DNA of 64,000 bases, taken from Thiopseudomonas alkaliphila. Lineage in GTDB: Bacteria; Pseudomonadota; Gammaproteobacteria; Pseudomonadales; Pseudomonadaceae. Each line of letters opens with the position of its first letter. The first letter of the stretch is position 1. The stretch spans positions 536,501 to 600,500 of the forward strand of contig NZ_CP012358.1 in NCBI RefSeq assembly GCF_001267175.1, read 5' to 3'. Of the stretch, positions 19,228-28,352 are shown piece by piece. Under the pieces are notes generated by a model. The model was not told the origin of the DNA, did no database searches, and was given only the letters and a program-made list of their open reading frames with translations. A program made the position numbers and the translations under genes.

Positions 19228-19477
19228 AAGCCTCCTCCAAAAATGCGAGCACATCATCAGTCAGTGCAGCATCGGCTTCTGGAAACTGAAGCTGTAAAGC
19301 CTGAATGATTTGCTCGACGTTTTGCTCGGCATTGACTTGCTGCAAAATACTGGCCGCACTTAAATTAAGTTGAATCATGCCTTCGGGATAGAGCAACACA
19401 TAACCCTGCTGCACCTCCTCCCACTGCAAACGAAAGCCTCGACGAATCCGCGGAATAGCCGTTAACTCAATACTCAT
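19199..19477 (-). CDS. pqqD: PqqA-binding chaperone PqqD
   Basis: PqqD is the peptide-binding RiPP recognition element that delivers PqqA to PqqE. The 92-residue protein matches the family in length and in [20 protein letters not shown] at the N-terminus and [18 protein letters not shown] in the middle. It overlaps pqqC by 4 bases upstream and pqqE by 29 bases downstream, so the operon is tightly coupled. No fusion to PqqC or PqqE is present. Confidence 0.95.
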   Translation of the reverse strand: MSIELTAIPRIRRGFRLQWEEVQQGYVLLYPEGMIQLNLSAASILQQVNAEQNVEQIIQALQLQFPEADAALTDDVLAFLEEAYAKFWIENC

Positions 19478-20229
19478 AAGCTAATCCCCTTATGCCACAC
19501 AGGCTGGTCAGTTACGCTATGGTACGGTGGACGATTTAACTCATAGGCCATGCTCATGGCATCTAACATGCACCATAAAACATCCAATTTAAATTGCAGT
19601 ATTTCCAGCATTCGCTGCTGTTGTTCATAGCTGGTGTAGTGCGCCAAGGTGATTTGCAAACCATGCTCTACATCGCGCCGAGCTTGACTAAGACGAGTCC
19701 TAAAATAGTCATAACCGCTTTGTTCAATCCATGGATAATGCGTAGGCCAAGCCTCTAAGCGTGATTGATGAATATGCGGAGCAAATAATTCGGTCAGCGA
19801 ACTACTGGCTGCCTCTTGCCAACTGGCACGGCGTGCAAAGTTAACATAAGCATCCACTGCGAAACGCACCCCTGGCAAAACCAGTTCACCGGATAATACT
19901 TGGTCCCGATCCAAGCCAACAGCTTCGGCTAAACGCAACCAAGCTTCAATCCCGCCTTCACTATCAGGTAAACCATCATGGTCTAACAGCCGCTGAATCC
20001 AATGCCGACGCACTTCTCGATCGGGGCAGTTAGCCATAATTGCCGCATCTTTCATCGGGATATTAATTTGATAATAAAAACGATTAGCCACCCACCCCTG
20101 AATCTGTTGTTTAGTTGCCGTACCGTTATGCATCGCCACATGGTAAGGATGATGAATATGGTAATAGGCCCCTTTGTCTCGGAGCGCCTGCTCAAATTCG
20201 GCAGGGCTTAATGCACTTGCTTGCTTCAT
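19474..20229 (-). CDS. pqqC: Pyrroloquinoline-quinone synthase PqqC
   Basis: PqqC is the cofactorless oxidase that closes the ring and takes eight electrons from the precursor AHQQ to yield PQQ. The 251-residue helical protein has the N-terminal signature [18 protein letters not shown] and [20 protein letters not shown], and [17 protein letters not shown], all typical of PqqC. It begins 8 bases after pqqB and overlaps pqqD by 4. Confidence 0.97.
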   Translation of the reverse strand: MKQASALSPAEFEQALRDKGAYYHIHHPYHVAMHNGTATKQQIQGWVANRFYYQINIPMKDAAIMANCPDREVRRHWIQRLLDHDGLPDSEGGIEAWLRLAEAVGLDRDQVLSGELVLPGVRFAVDAYVNFARRASWQEAASSSLTELFAPHIHQSRLEAWPTHYPWIEQSGYDYFRTRLSQARRDVEHGLQITLAHYTSYEQQQRMLEILQFKLDVLWCMLDAMSMAYELNRPPYHSVTDQPVWHKGISL

Positions 20230-20237
20230 GGCCGGCC

Positions 20238-21152
20238 TTACACTTCAAAGTGCATCCCATCAAATGCGACTTCAACATTCGCTGCCTGCACCAAGGCGCG
20301 CTCTGGCGAGTCTTCATTTAAAATGGGATTAGTATTATTGATATGAATTAAAATTTTTCGTGCTTCGGGGTAAGCACTAAGCGCTTGCAGCATACCGTGC
20401 TCGCCACTTTGTGCTAGATGCCCCATTTCACTACCGAGCTTGTCACCCACGCCAGCTAATTGCATTTCATTATCATGAAACACGGTGCCGTCCACCATTA
20501 AGCAGTCGGCCCGCTGCATCCAACTGGCGACATAGTCATCAACCTGCCCCAAGCCTGGGGCATAAAATAAGCTGCGCTGACTGCGTAAATCCTCAATAAA
20601 CAGGGCGATATTATCGCCACGATCAGGATTGTTACGTCGTGGCGAATAAGGTGGTGCATTGCTTAAAATAGGTACTGCGGTAATCTGCAGTTGTAGGCAG
20701 CCAGGTATGCTAAACGGTGTAAAGTCTAAAGCAATGGGCTGATACTCAAGCCCACCATTCCAGTGCGATAAAATATTAAATACTGGAAAGCCTTGGCTTA
20801 AATCCTGATGTACCTGAGGGGTGCACCACACCTGATGCGGACAGCCTTCACGCAAGGTCAGTAAACCTGTGACATGATCAATTTGACTGTCCATTAAAAT
20901 AATTCCGGCTAAAGCAGTATCGCGTTTTGCCCGTGCCGGTTGGAGCGCAGAAAACTGCTCAAACTGCTGTCGAATATCAGGTGAGGCATTGCATAAAATC
21001 CATTGCTCGCCATCATCACTAATGGCAATTGAGGATTGGGTTCTAGCCGTTGCCTTAAGCGTGCCCTGACGTAAGCCATGGCAGTTATCACAATTACAGT
21101 TCCACTGGGGAAAGCCCCCACCAGCAGCCGATCCTAACACATGAATATACAT
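20238..21152 (-). CDS. pqqB: PQQ biosynthesis protein PqqB
   Basis: PqqB is a metallo-beta-lactamase-fold enzyme thought to hydroxylate the tyrosine part of the PQQ precursor. The 304-residue product shows the family start [19 protein letters not shown], the metal-site-like [16 protein letters not shown] near residue 90 and [11 protein letters not shown] near the C-terminus. It lies after the hairpin that follows pqqA, and pqqCDE-H come next in the same direction. Confidence 0.96.
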   Translation of the reverse strand: MYIHVLGSAAGGGFPQWNCNCDNCHGLRQGTLKATARTQSSIAISDDGEQWILCNASPDIRQQFEQFSALQPARAKRDTALAGIILMDSQIDHVTGLLTLREGCPHQVWCTPQVHQDLSQGFPVFNILSHWNGGLEYQPIALDFTPFSIPGCLQLQITAVPILSNAPPYSPRRNNPDRGDNIALFIEDLRSQRSLFYAPGLGQVDDYVASWMQRADCLMVDGTVFHDNEMQLAGVGDKLGSEMGHLAQSGEHGMLQALSAYPEARKILIHINNTNPILNEDSPERALVQAANVEVAFDGMHFEV

Positions 21153-21164
21153 GCCTGACTCCCT

Positions 21165-21190
21165 AAAAGCCCCAGCGAACTGGGGCTTTA
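21165..21190 (-). terminator. Terminator/attenuator between pqqA and pqqB
   Basis: On the minus strand a ten-base stem (AAAGCCCCAG with CTGGGGCTTT, 21166-21175 and 21180-21189) closes a TTCG tetraloop and runs into TTTT. It starts 5 bases after the pqqA stop. A partial terminator here would give far more pqqA message than pqqBCDE message, as suits a peptide substrate. Confidence 0.8.
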
Positions 21191-21194
21191 TCGA

Positions 21195-21266
21195 TTAACG
21201 ATTGGAAATATAGAGCGTTACTTCAAAGCCCATACGCATATCGTTATAAGTCGGTTTAGTCCACAT
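21195..21266 (-). CDS. pqqA: PQQ precursor peptide PqqA
   Basis: A 23-residue peptide, found by reading the interval upstream of pqqB on the minus strand. It begins [13 protein letters not shown] and ends YISNR. Glu15 and Tyr19 sit in the invariant E-x-x-x-Y spacing (FEVTLY); these two residues are the ones fused into PQQ by PqqE. GAGGAA lies a few bases before the ATG. The gene is separated from pqqB by a terminator hairpin. Confidence 0.97.
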   Translation of the reverse strand: MWTKPTYNDMRMGFEVTLYISNR

Positions 21267-21372
21267 AGCACATTCCTCATTGTTATTAGAATTCCGGTTA
21301 ATTCCGGAGCTCTATTAATAGCGATTTATGCCTCAGTTAAAAACGGCACTTTAGAACTAATTTGCGCAAACA

Positions 21373-21392
21373 TTAGTACTCTGCTTTAGAGT
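21373..21392. promoter_or_regulatory. Candidate operator upstream of pqqA (TTAGTAC element)
   Basis: TTAGTACT at 21373-21380 merges with the imperfectly spaced dyad ACTCT-N5-AGAGT (21378-21392), about 107-126 bases upstream of the pqqA start. The same TTAGTAC core occurs in the exaA-exaB interval and before the CXXCW gene, suggesting a shared regulator such as AgmR. Confidence 0.4.
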
Positions 21393-21417
21393 GCTCCTCT
21401 GGCCAATTAGTTTGATT

Positions 21418-21446
21418 AAAAAAAAGCGCAGTCCTTAGACTGCGCT
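21418..21446 (-). terminator. Rho-independent terminator after exaC
   Basis: On the minus strand AGCGCAGTC pairs with GACTGCGCT (21438-21446 and 21425-21433) around a TAAG loop and is followed by seven T. It lies 31 bases past the exaC stop and separates exaC from pqqA. Confidence 0.9.
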
Positions 21447-21476
21447 GTTTACCCTCGCTGTTTATCAGCTCACTGC

Positions 21477-22997
21477 TTAGAAGAAACCTAGCGGATTAAT
21501 GTCGTAACTCACTAGTAGGTTCTTGGTTTGCTGATAATGAGCCAGCATCATTTTATGAGTTTCACGGCCAACCCCTGATTTTTTATAGCCACCAAAAGCC
21601 GCATGAGCAGGATACAAGTGATAGCAGTTAGTCCAGACTCGGCCGGCTTGAATACCACGTCCCATGCGATAGGCACGATTGATGTCACGGGTCCACAAAC
21701 CTGCACCTAAGCCAAACTCGGTATCATTGGCAATGGCTAGCGCTTCAGCTTCATCTTTAAAGGTGGTTACAGCGACTACGGGGCCAAAAATCTCTTCTTG
21801 GAAGATGCGCATTTTGTTATGGCCTTTGAGCATGGTTGGCTGAATATAATAGCCATTGGCATAATCTCCCTCTAACTGCTCAGCCTGACCGCCGGTGATC
21901 AGTTCAGCGCCCTCTTCTTTGGCAATATCCATATAGGAAAGAATCTTCTCAAACTGCTGTGCAGATGCTTGAGCGCCGACCATGGTCTCAGTATCCAGTG
22001 GGTTACCCCGACGAATCTGCTTAACCTTCTGCATCACCACTTGCATAAACTCGTCGTAAATCGACTCTTGGATCACCGCTCGCGAAGGACAGGTGCACAC
22101 TTCACCTTGGTTAAAGAACGCCAGTACCAAGCCTTCAGCGGCTTTTTCAATAAACTCAGGCTCGGCCTGCATAATATCTTCAAAGAAGATATTGGGTGAT
22201 TTTCCGCCTAACTCCACCGTACTCGGAATAATATTTTCTGCGGCACATTTCATAATATGTGAGCCGACTGGTGTAGAGCCTGTGAAGGCAATTTTTGCGA
22301 TACGGGTACTGGTTGCCAACGCCTCTCCAGCTTCACGACCAAAGCCTTGAACGATGTTGAGCACGCCTGGTGGCAATAAATCGCCAATGACTTCCATTAA
22401 AATGGTAATCGAGAGCGGAGTTTGTTCAGCAGGCTTCATCACAATACAGTTACCAGCTGCTAAAGCAGGAGCCAGTTTCCATGCGGCCATTAGCAGTGGG
22501 AAGTTCCATGGAATAATCTGCCCAACTACGCCTAGTGGCTCGTGGAAATGATAGGCTGCGGTATGCTCGTTAATTTCCGCTGCAGTCCCCTCTTGAGCAC
22601 GTAAACAACCAGCAAAATAACGGAAGTGATCAGCGGCTAAGGGGACATCGGCATTGAGTGTCTCGCGCACGGCCTTGCCGTTATCCCAAGTCTCAGCAAC
22701 AGCTAGTAACTCTAGGTTTTGCTCAATTCGATCAGCAATTTTCAACAAAACTAAGGCGCGTTCTTGAACTGAGGTCTTTCCCCAAGCACTGGCAGCGGCA
22801 TGGGCTGCATCAAGAGCTAAATTAATGTCATCGGCATTAGAGCGTGGGAATTCACCACAGATTTCACCGGTGACTGGGGTGGTATTAGTAAAATATTCGC
22901 CATTCACTGGTGGCACAAACTCACCATTAATATAGTTACCGTAACGGGGCTTAACGGTGAATAAAGCGCCTGGAGTACCTGGTTGTGGGTAAATCAT
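21477..22997 (-). CDS. exaC: NAD-dependent aldehyde dehydrogenase ExaC
   Basis: Oxidises acetaldehyde made by the quinoprotein alcohol dehydrogenase to acetate in the cytosol. The 506-residue protein is very close to ExaC of P. aeruginosa: start [20 protein letters not shown], catalytic glutamate in [14 protein letters not shown], catalytic cysteine in [12 protein letters not shown], and the end [16 protein letters not shown] 22997 is used because GAGGAA lies about 7 bases upstream; five extra codons upstream are not conserved. A strong terminator follows. Transcription is independent from pqqA and from the MBL gene upstream. Confidence 0.96.
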   Translation of the reverse strand: MIYPQPGTPGALFTVKPRYGNYINGEFVPPVNGEYFTNTTPVTGEICGEFPRSNADDINLALDAAHAAASAWGKTSVQERALVLLKIADRIEQNLELLAVAETWDNGKAVRETLNADVPLAADHFRYFAGCLRAQEGTAAEINEHTAAYHFHEPLGVVGQIIPWNFPLLMAAWKLAPALAAGNCIVMKPAEQTPLSITILMEVIGDLLPPGVLNIVQGFGREAGEALATSTRIAKIAFTGSTPVGSHIMKCAAENIIPSTVELGGKSPNIFFEDIMQAEPEFIEKAAEGLVLAFFNQGEVCTCPSRAVIQESIYDEFMQVVMQKVKQIRRGNPLDTETMVGAQASAQQFEKILSYMDIAKEEGAELITGGQAEQLEGDYANGYYIQPTMLKGHNKMRIFQEEIFGPVVAVTTFKDEAEALAIANDTEFGLGAGLWTRDINRAYRMGRGIQAGRVWTNCYHLYPAHAAFGGYKKSGVGRETHKMMLAHYQQTKNLLVSYDINPLGFF

Positions 22998-23186
22998 CTG
23001 TCGTTTCCTCATTATTGTTGTGCTAACGCTGTGTTATCTAGTCACTGCTAAGCAGTCACTGCACTTGCATACTTGGATCATAGCGACTGAATAAACTCCG
23101 CCCTATTCACCTAATGCAGCAGAAATCTACTCATTTAGTAGTAAGCGAATCGAGTAGTAGTGCCTAACCATTGCTTAACGCCAGGC

Positions 23187-24122
23187 TTAATCAGCGCTAT
23201 TGAGTAATTGAAAAGCCTGCTTTTCGTAGGTTGGATACAGATGGCTAACCGTCCGCGTCAGCTCATAACGGGTCAAACTGATTGATTTAAACTGTGCTGG
23301 AATATCACTACGCAGCACTTGATTCATATCTTCACCAGTGGCGGCCGCGTGACGCAACAATTGATCCAGCCAATTTAAATAGGCATGCATTTGTGCAAAA
23401 GGTGCTTGATTGTTAGCTATCGGTCCATGGCCTGGCACAATCACACGCCATGGCAATTGCTCTAACTGAGTTAAATCAGCCTGCCAAATAGCTAACCCAG
23501 GGGTGTGCGGGGTGGTCAAAGCGCGCTGATAAAAGACTAAGTCACCGGCAAATAACACCCCTGTTTGTGGATCAAATACGACTAAATCAGCCCCGGTATG
23601 GCCGCTCAAAGCATACAGCTGTAACTGATAGTCGCCTAGTTTAAGTGGGCCGGCAGCTACCTCTACATTGGGCAGTAACACTTCGGTGCCGCGCATCCCA
23701 TCTCCCACTAAGCGATACATATTTTCCGCCAGTGCTTCACCCTCCTGCGCCAGTAACGCGGTAGTTGATGTTAAGGCCGCAATAGGAATATCACTAAAGG
23801 CTTGATTGCCCAAAACGTGGTCTGGGTGATGATGGGTAAGCAGAACCTTAATGATCGGTTTATCACTAACCTCGGCAATCGTTTGCCGAAGCGCTTGCCC
23901 ATATAAAAATGAGGGTCCGGTATCAATCACCACCACACCGACCGGCGTTTCAATAAAGCCAACATTAACAATGTTACCGCCATTTTGCGGACTGAAATTA
24001 TCAGTTGAACCTTCAACCACCCAGGTGTTTGCAGCGATTTTTTGGGCGCTTAAGGTGTATTGAGCTTGTAACTCAAGGCTGCATAAACAGATTAAAACAC
24101 CTGCCACTAATCGACGTAACAC
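23187..24122 (-). CDS. Quinoprotein relay metallo-hydrolase (MBL fold), exported
   Basis: A 311-residue metallo-beta-lactamase-fold protein with a signal peptide (RRLVAGVLICLCSLELQAQ). Metal ligands are in THHHPDHVLGN, the SGHTGADLVVF segment, FAGDLVFY and PGHGP. It resembles the zinc metallohydrolases that accompany PQQ dehydrogenases and a SoxYZ-like carrier in alcohol-oxidation clusters. GTG 24122 is favoured because GAGG is 8 bases upstream; TTG 24152 would also work. The substrate is unknown; SoxYZ-bound sulfur species are an inference from the neighbouring gene. Confidence 0.85.
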   Translation of the reverse strand: MLRRLVAGVLICLCSLELQAQYTLSAQKIAANTWVVEGSTDNFSPQNGGNIVNVGFIETPVGVVVIDTGPSFLYGQALRQTIAEVSDKPIIKVLLTHHHPDHVLGNQAFSDIPIAALTSTTALLAQEGEALAENMYRLVGDGMRGTEVLLPNVEVAAGPLKLGDYQLQLYALSGHTGADLVVFDPQTGVLFAGDLVFYQRALTTPHTPGLAIWQADLTQLEQLPWRVIVPGHGPIANNQAPFAQMHAYLNWLDQLLRHAAATGEDMNQVLRSDIPAQFKSISLTRYELTRTVSHLYPTYEKQAFQLLNSAD

Positions 24123-24172
24123 AGGCTTTACCTCGCTCCAACGGTTGCGCAAATAGACACACCTTTAACCGG

Positions 24173-24937
24173 CTAAGGCAAATGCGCTAAAAACTGATTG
24201 CCATTATTATCGCTGAGCCATAACTCTGTCGCTTGATGCTGAGTAAGACCCAGAGTGAGTGTTGGATTTTCACTCAGCGCAGCAAACAACTCTAAATCAG
24301 CTAGCACTTCGCCCCTGGCAGTACGCAGCTCGGCCTGATTTAAATAAAACTCAGGAATAGCACTGTTTAATCCATTATCCATAGGATGAGCAATCGTGAG
24401 CCGTAAGCGACTATGGCTGCCGACTTCAAAACGGGCCCCCAACACCTGTCCTAGGTTTTTCTCCCAGCCTGCTTTCGCCTGTAATGTACTGGGCATGGTA
24501 CAACCACCTCCAGCAGCATCAATCCAAGCACTGCCCACATGCCACAGCCCATCATCCATTAGTAATGCTGCTCGGATCGGTGTAGCCTGCTCCACCCGAA
24601 TGCGCACCGCTAAGAAGTTTTCCACCTGATCGGGCTGCAGTACGTTTAAGCTCAATACCTTGGGTATTGGATTTAATTCTGCCCAAATAATCATCTTTTG
24701 CACTTTACCCGTCAGGGCACGGGCATCGACTTCAATGGGTACCTGGGCAGAGTCTTCAGCAAACGCTGGCACACTGACCTGAACCTGGGCGTCAAATACA
24801 TAGGGCTGCTGCTCGAGCATTCGCAGATGAAAATAATCCCACATCGACGACTGTAATGGGTCTGCTGGCACCTCAGCCCACCCCCAAGCAGGTGCAGCCA
24901 GCAATCCAACGACTAACAAACTTCGAGCTAACTTCAT
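24173..24937 (-). CDS. Quinoprotein dehydrogenase-associated SoxYZ-like carrier
   Basis: A 254-residue exported protein (signal peptide about 21 residues, ending GWA). Residues about 60-170 resemble SoxY, the thiosulfate carrier, with the swinging-arm motif AGGGCTMPS placed internally rather than at the C-terminus, followed by a SoxZ-like part with AHPMDNG. Fused SoxYZ proteins of this kind are found next to PQQ alcohol dehydrogenases. It lies between exaB and the MBL gene, 50 bases from the latter, probably one unit. What it carries is not known. Confidence 0.85.
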   Translation of the reverse strand: MKLARSLLVVGLLAAPAWGWAEVPADPLQSSMWDYFHLRMLEQQPYVFDAQVQVSVPAFAEDSAQVPIEVDARALTGKVQKMIIWAELNPIPKVLSLNVLQPDQVENFLAVRIRVEQATPIRAALLMDDGLWHVGSAWIDAAGGGCTMPSTLQAKAGWEKNLGQVLGARFEVGSHSRLRLTIAHPMDNGLNSAIPEFYLNQAELRTARGEVLADLELFAALSENPTLTLGLTQHQATELWLSDNNGNQFLAHLP

Positions 24938-24970
24938 GGGCTCAGCTCCTACTTGGCAGGCGGTATAGGC

Positions 24971-25405
24971 TTACTCTTCGACGCGGCTTTCAATATAGGT
25001 TCTGATCGCCCAGAGCGCTTCTTGACTAATAAACTCGGCCATTTTTGGCATATAAATCGCCCCATTGCGCACCGCACCATTAATCACCCGCTCTTTGTAC
25101 CACTCATCCCCTTCAAGACCTGGCTCAAGTAAGCGTAAGTCAGGGGCAATACCTCCTGATACCGCTTCTAAACCGTGGCAGCGGGCACAGTTTTGATTAT
25201 AGGCAGATGAGCCAATTTCAACGGCTAAGGCATGATCTTTATTAGGTTCACGGTAGGGGTTTTCATCTAGCCACTCCTCACCTAATGGCGTCAGTCCGTC
25301 CACATTCACAGCTTGAGGTACCACATCGCCATGGGCATTGGCCAGCAGGTTAAAACTAAAACCTGCAATTAGAGCTAAGGCGGTGCTTGCTTGTGTTATT
25401 TTCAT
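24971..25405 (-). CDS. exaB: Cytochrome c550 of ethanol oxidation
   Basis: A 144-residue periplasmic c-type cytochrome that takes electrons from the PQQ alcohol dehydrogenase. A signal peptide ends near residue 24 (LLANA). Heme is bound by Cys73, Cys76 and His77 in NCARCHG; the sixth ligand is likely the methionine in IYMPKMAEF. ATG 25405 is preferred over GTG 25414 because AAGGGTGAG then acts as ribosome binding site. It is divergent from exaA, as in P. aeruginosa and P. putida, and is the first gene of exaB-soxYZ-MBL. Confidence 0.93.
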   Translation of the reverse strand: MKITQASTALALIAGFSFNLLANAHGDVVPQAVNVDGLTPLGEEWLDENPYREPNKDHALAVEIGSSAYNQNCARCHGLEAVSGGIAPDLRLLEPGLEGDEWYKERVINGAVRNGAIYMPKMAEFISQEALWAIRTYIESRVEE

Positions 25406-25716
25406 TATTCTCACCCTTGAATTAAGCGCTGTAACGCATAAAAGAAAATTCAGGGGCTCATCTTAAAAAGCTGCTTCTAGGCTGAGTACGCTGCTTTAGT
25501 TTCCTCGCTCTCCTCCCTTAGTACAGGGTGTAAAGATGCGGTTTCTCTTGGCTTAAGTGCTAGTGCCAAGTTATAGCGCTACTGGGAATTTATCCCGTAA
25601 AGTGCGGGAGTTTTTCCGTAGTGTTTTGTTGCGTAGTTTCCCAACATAAGCCCAGTCGCCCACTGCAACTATTTCAGTGTTTGACCTAATAACAACAATT
25701 GATGGGAAGTACGCTA
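25406..25716. promoter_or_regulatory. Divergent exaB/exaA promoter region
   Basis: This 311-base gap holds the promoters of both exa genes. Visible elements are CCCT-TAGTAC-AGGG at 25515-25528 containing the TTAGTAC core, TACGCTGCTTTAG near 25487 that closely resembles TACTCTGCTTTAG upstream of pqqA, and a small hairpin TCCCG-N7-CGGGA near 25594-25610 followed by TTTTT. No small gene is evident. Confidence 0.5.
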
Positions 25717-27573
25717 ATGACCATGAACTCATTACCTAGCTCTGCCAAACCCTTAGCTTTGTGCGTTAAAGGCATTGCCTTAGGCATTGGCTTGCTGGCT
25801 GCCACTAGCAGCTTGGCCAAACCTGTGACTTGGGAAGATATTGCTAAAGATCACCTCACAACCACCAACGTCTTGCAGTACGGCATGGGCACTAATGCAC
25901 AGCGCTATAGCCCGTTGGCTGAAATTAACGATCAAAACGTGTTCAAGTTAACCCCTGCCTGGACTTACTCTTTTGGCGATGAAAAACAACGCGGCCAAGA
26001 ATCTCAAGCGGTGGTGCATGATGGGGTCATTTATGTCACTGGCTCTTACTCACGGGTTTGGGCACTGGATGCCAAAACCGGACAGCGCCTCTGGAGTTAT
26101 AGTCATCGTCTACCCGATGATATTCGTCCTTGCTGTGATGTGGTTAACCGTGGTGTGGCGATTTACGGTGATCTGGTTTATGTGGGTACCCTCGACGCCC
26201 GCGTCGTCGCACTGAATAAAGACACCGGTAAAGTGGTATGGAATAAAAAGTTTGGTGACCATGCCGCAGGTTACACTATGACTGGTGCACCGACTATCAT
26301 TAAAGATAGTCAGTCGGGCAAAGTTATGTTAATTCACGGCAGCTCTGGCGATGAGTTTGGCGTGGTGGGTCAGTTGTTTGCTCGCGACCCAGAAACCGGT
26401 GAAGAACTATGGATGCGCCCCTTTGTTGAAGGGCACATGGGCCGTTTAAATGGTAAAGAAAGCACTCCTACCGGTGATATTAAAGCGCCTTCTTGGCCAG
26501 ATGATCCGAACCACCCTACAGGTAAAAAAGAGGCCTGGAGCCAAGGTGGCGGAGCGCCATGGCAGAGCGCTAGCTTCGACCCAGAAACCAATACGATTAT
26601 TATTGGTGCCGGTAACCCAGCTCCGTGGAACGGTTGGGAACGTACCGCCGATGGTGGTAACCCTCGTGATTACGACAGCCTTTACACTTCAGGGCAAGTT
26701 GGAGTTGATCCCACCACTGGTGAAGTTAAATGGTTCTACCAACATACTCCTAACGATGCCTGGGACTTCTCTGGTAATAACGAGCTAGTGCTATTTGATT
26801 ACAAAGATAAAGATGGCAAAGTCACTAAGGCCACAGCCCACGCGGATCGAAATGGTTTCTTCTATGTGGTTGACCGTACCAGCGGCAAGCTAAAAAATGC
26901 CTTCCCCTTTGTCGATAATATTACCTGGGCTAGCCATATCGACCTAAAAACCGGTCGCCCGGTTGAGGTTGAAGGGCAACGCCCACCTAAACCGGCTCCT
27001 GGTGAAAAACGTGGTGCCTCGGTTGAGGTCTCGCCACCATTCTTAGGTGGCAAGAACTGGAACCCCATGGCTTACAGCCAAGATACCGGCCTATTCTACG
27101 TACCAGCTAACCACTGGAAAGAAGATTACTGGACCGAAGAAGTGGCTTACAAAAAAGGCTCAGCTTATCTAGGTCAAGGCTTCCGAATTAAACGCATGTA
27201 TGACGACCACGTAGGTATTCTGCGAGCAATGGATCCAACCACAGGAAAAATTGCTTGGGAACATAAAGAGCGACTACCGTTATGGGCAGGTGTTTTAGCC
27301 ACTAAAGGTAATCTTGTCTTCACCGGAACCAGTGATGGTTACTTCAAAGCCTTTGATGCCAAAACCGGTAAAGAACTGTGGAAATTTCAAACCGGTAGCG
27401 GCGTGATTTCCCCGCCTGTGACTTGGGAAATGGATGGTGAGCAGTATATTGGCGTGACCTCAGGTTATGGCGGTGCCGTACCATTATGGGGAGGCGACAT
27501 GGCGGAACTCACTAAACCCGTTGCCCAAGGTGGATCATTCTGGGTGTTCAAATTACCGGCTTGGGATAAATAA
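25717..27573 (+). CDS. exaA: PQQ-dependent ethanol dehydrogenase (calcium type)
   Basis: Periplasmic quinoprotein that oxidises ethanol and other primary or secondary alcohols to aldehydes, passing electrons to cytochrome c550. The 618-residue protein has a signal peptide ending SSLAK, an eight-bladed propeller with tryptophan-docking repeats such as AWTYSFGDEKQRGQESQ and LDAKTGQRLWSY, and the vicinal disulfide CC in RPCCDVV. The catalytic aspartate is Asp350 in DAWDFSG; position +2 is Ser352, where lanthanide enzymes have Asp, so calcium is the expected metal. ATG 25717 follows GGGAAG by 7 bases. No lanthanide-type pedH gene is in the window. Confidence 0.96.
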   Translation: MTMNSLPSSAKPLALCVKGIALGIGLLAATSSLAKPVTWEDIAKDHLTTTNVLQYGMGTNAQRYSPLAEINDQNVFKLTPAWTYSFGDEKQRGQESQAVVHDGVIYVTGSYSRVWALDAKTGQRLWSYSHRLPDDIRPCCDVVNRGVAIYGDLVYVGTLDARVVALNKDTGKVVWNKKFGDHAAGYTMTGAPTIIKDSQSGKVMLIHGSSGDEFGVVGQLFARDPETGEELWMRPFVEGHMGRLNGKESTPTGDIKAPSWPDDPNHPTGKKEAWSQGGGAPWQSASFDPETNTIIIGAGNPAPWNGWERTADGGNPRDYDSLYTSGQVGVDPTTGEVKWFYQHTPNDAWDFSGNNELVLFDYKDKDGKVTKATAHADRNGFFYVVDRTSGKLKNAFPFVDNITWASHIDLKTGRPVEVEGQRPPKPAPGEKRGASVEVSPPFLGGKNWNPMAYSQDTGLFYVPANHWKEDYWTEEVAYKKGSAYLGQGFRIKRMYDDHVGILRAMDPTTGKIAWEHKERLPLWAGVLATKGNLVFTGTSDGYFKAFDAKTGKELWKFQTGSGVISPPVTWEMDGEQYIGVTSGYGGAVPLWGGDMAELTKPVAQGGSFWVFKLPAWDK

Positions 27574-27605
27574 TCGCTAAGCACTACTCGTCAGCCACTG
27601 AATAT

Positions 27606-27638
27606 CAGCCATCACCGCCAACTATAAGGTGATGGCTG
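27606..27638 (+). terminator. Hairpin between exaA and the pentapeptide gene
   Basis: Eleven-base perfect stem CAGCCATCACC (27606-27616) with GGTGATGGCTG (27628-27638), then CTTT and directly the AAGGAG of the next gene. The short T tract suggests a leaky terminator or a 3' stabiliser of the exaA message. Confidence 0.6.
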
Positions 27639-27656
27639 CTTTAAGGAGCGCGTTTT

Positions 27657-28301
27657 ATGTATCAATACACCCTACCTCTACTTGGCTTAGTTTTCAGTTT
27701 TAGCGTGCTAGCCGATGACGACAGCCAGGCTCGCAGCATTAATGGCTGCACCTTAGAGCCCGGCGCTGACTGCCCGGGAATGGATTTACGCCAAGCCGAT
27801 TTAAGTAACTTAGATCTTAGCCGAATCAACTTAAGCCAAGCCAACTTAAGCGGCGCTAACCTTCGGCATACCAAGCTGGACTTAGCTAGCTTAGAAGGCG
27901 CTAACTTAAGTCAGGCTAACCTCACCCGTGCCAGCTTGCAGCAGGCTCGTTTACAAGGTGCTAACTTATATAAAACACAATTAGTGGCGATTAATGGCTG
28001 GGCCATGCTGGCCCAAGGTGTACAAGCCGAAAAAGCTAACTTCTATGCTGCTAACTTAGAGTTTTCTCGCCTGTCCGGAGCCAAACTCATGGGCGCTAAC
28101 TTGACTGCCAGCAATTTAGAGATGGCTTGGTTTACCCGTGCTGATTTACGCAAAGCCAAGTTGATAGACAGTAATATGCAAGAAGCCAAACTGAGCGAAG
28201 CCAATATGGCCAAGGCTGATATGAGTGGTGCACGCCGGCATTACGCCACCTTTTTAGGCGCGCATATGGATGGCTGTAAAAACTGCCCGTTAGACTGGTA
28301 A
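27657..28301 (+). CDS. Exported pentapeptide-repeat protein
   Basis: A 214-residue protein with a short signal peptide (ending SVLA) and many A(D/N)LxxA-type five-residue repeats from residue 41 on (LRQADLSNLDLSRINLSQAN), which fold into a right-handed beta-helix. One cysteine pair lies before the helix (GCTLEPGADC) and another near the end (CKNC), so disulfide caps are plausible. P. putida has a pentapeptide-repeat gene in the same place beside pedE. AAGGAG is 8 bases before the ATG. Function unknown; a structural or scaffolding role near the quinoprotein is an inference. Confidence 0.88.
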   Translation: MYQYTLPLLGLVFSFSVLADDDSQARSINGCTLEPGADCPGMDLRQADLSNLDLSRINLSQANLSGANLRHTKLDLASLEGANLSQANLTRASLQQARLQGANLYKTQLVAINGWAMLAQGVQAEKANFYAANLEFSRLSGAKLMGANLTASNLEMAWFTRADLRKAKLIDSNMQEAKLSEANMAKADMSGARRHYATFLGAHMDGCKNCPLDW

Positions 28302-28352
28302 CCCATTATTAGCCGCCTACGCAGGGTGGCTAACCAGCCTACTCTGGTGAGT

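Noticed and set aside
26450..26788. 112-codon open frame on the plus strand within exaA
   Set aside because: It is out of frame inside a highly conserved quinoprotein gene and is explained by the codon pattern of exaA.
28309..28333. Hairpin TTAGCC...GGCTAA between the pentapeptide and LuxR genes
   Set aside because: Only a six-base outer stem and no T run on either strand; too weak to call a terminator.
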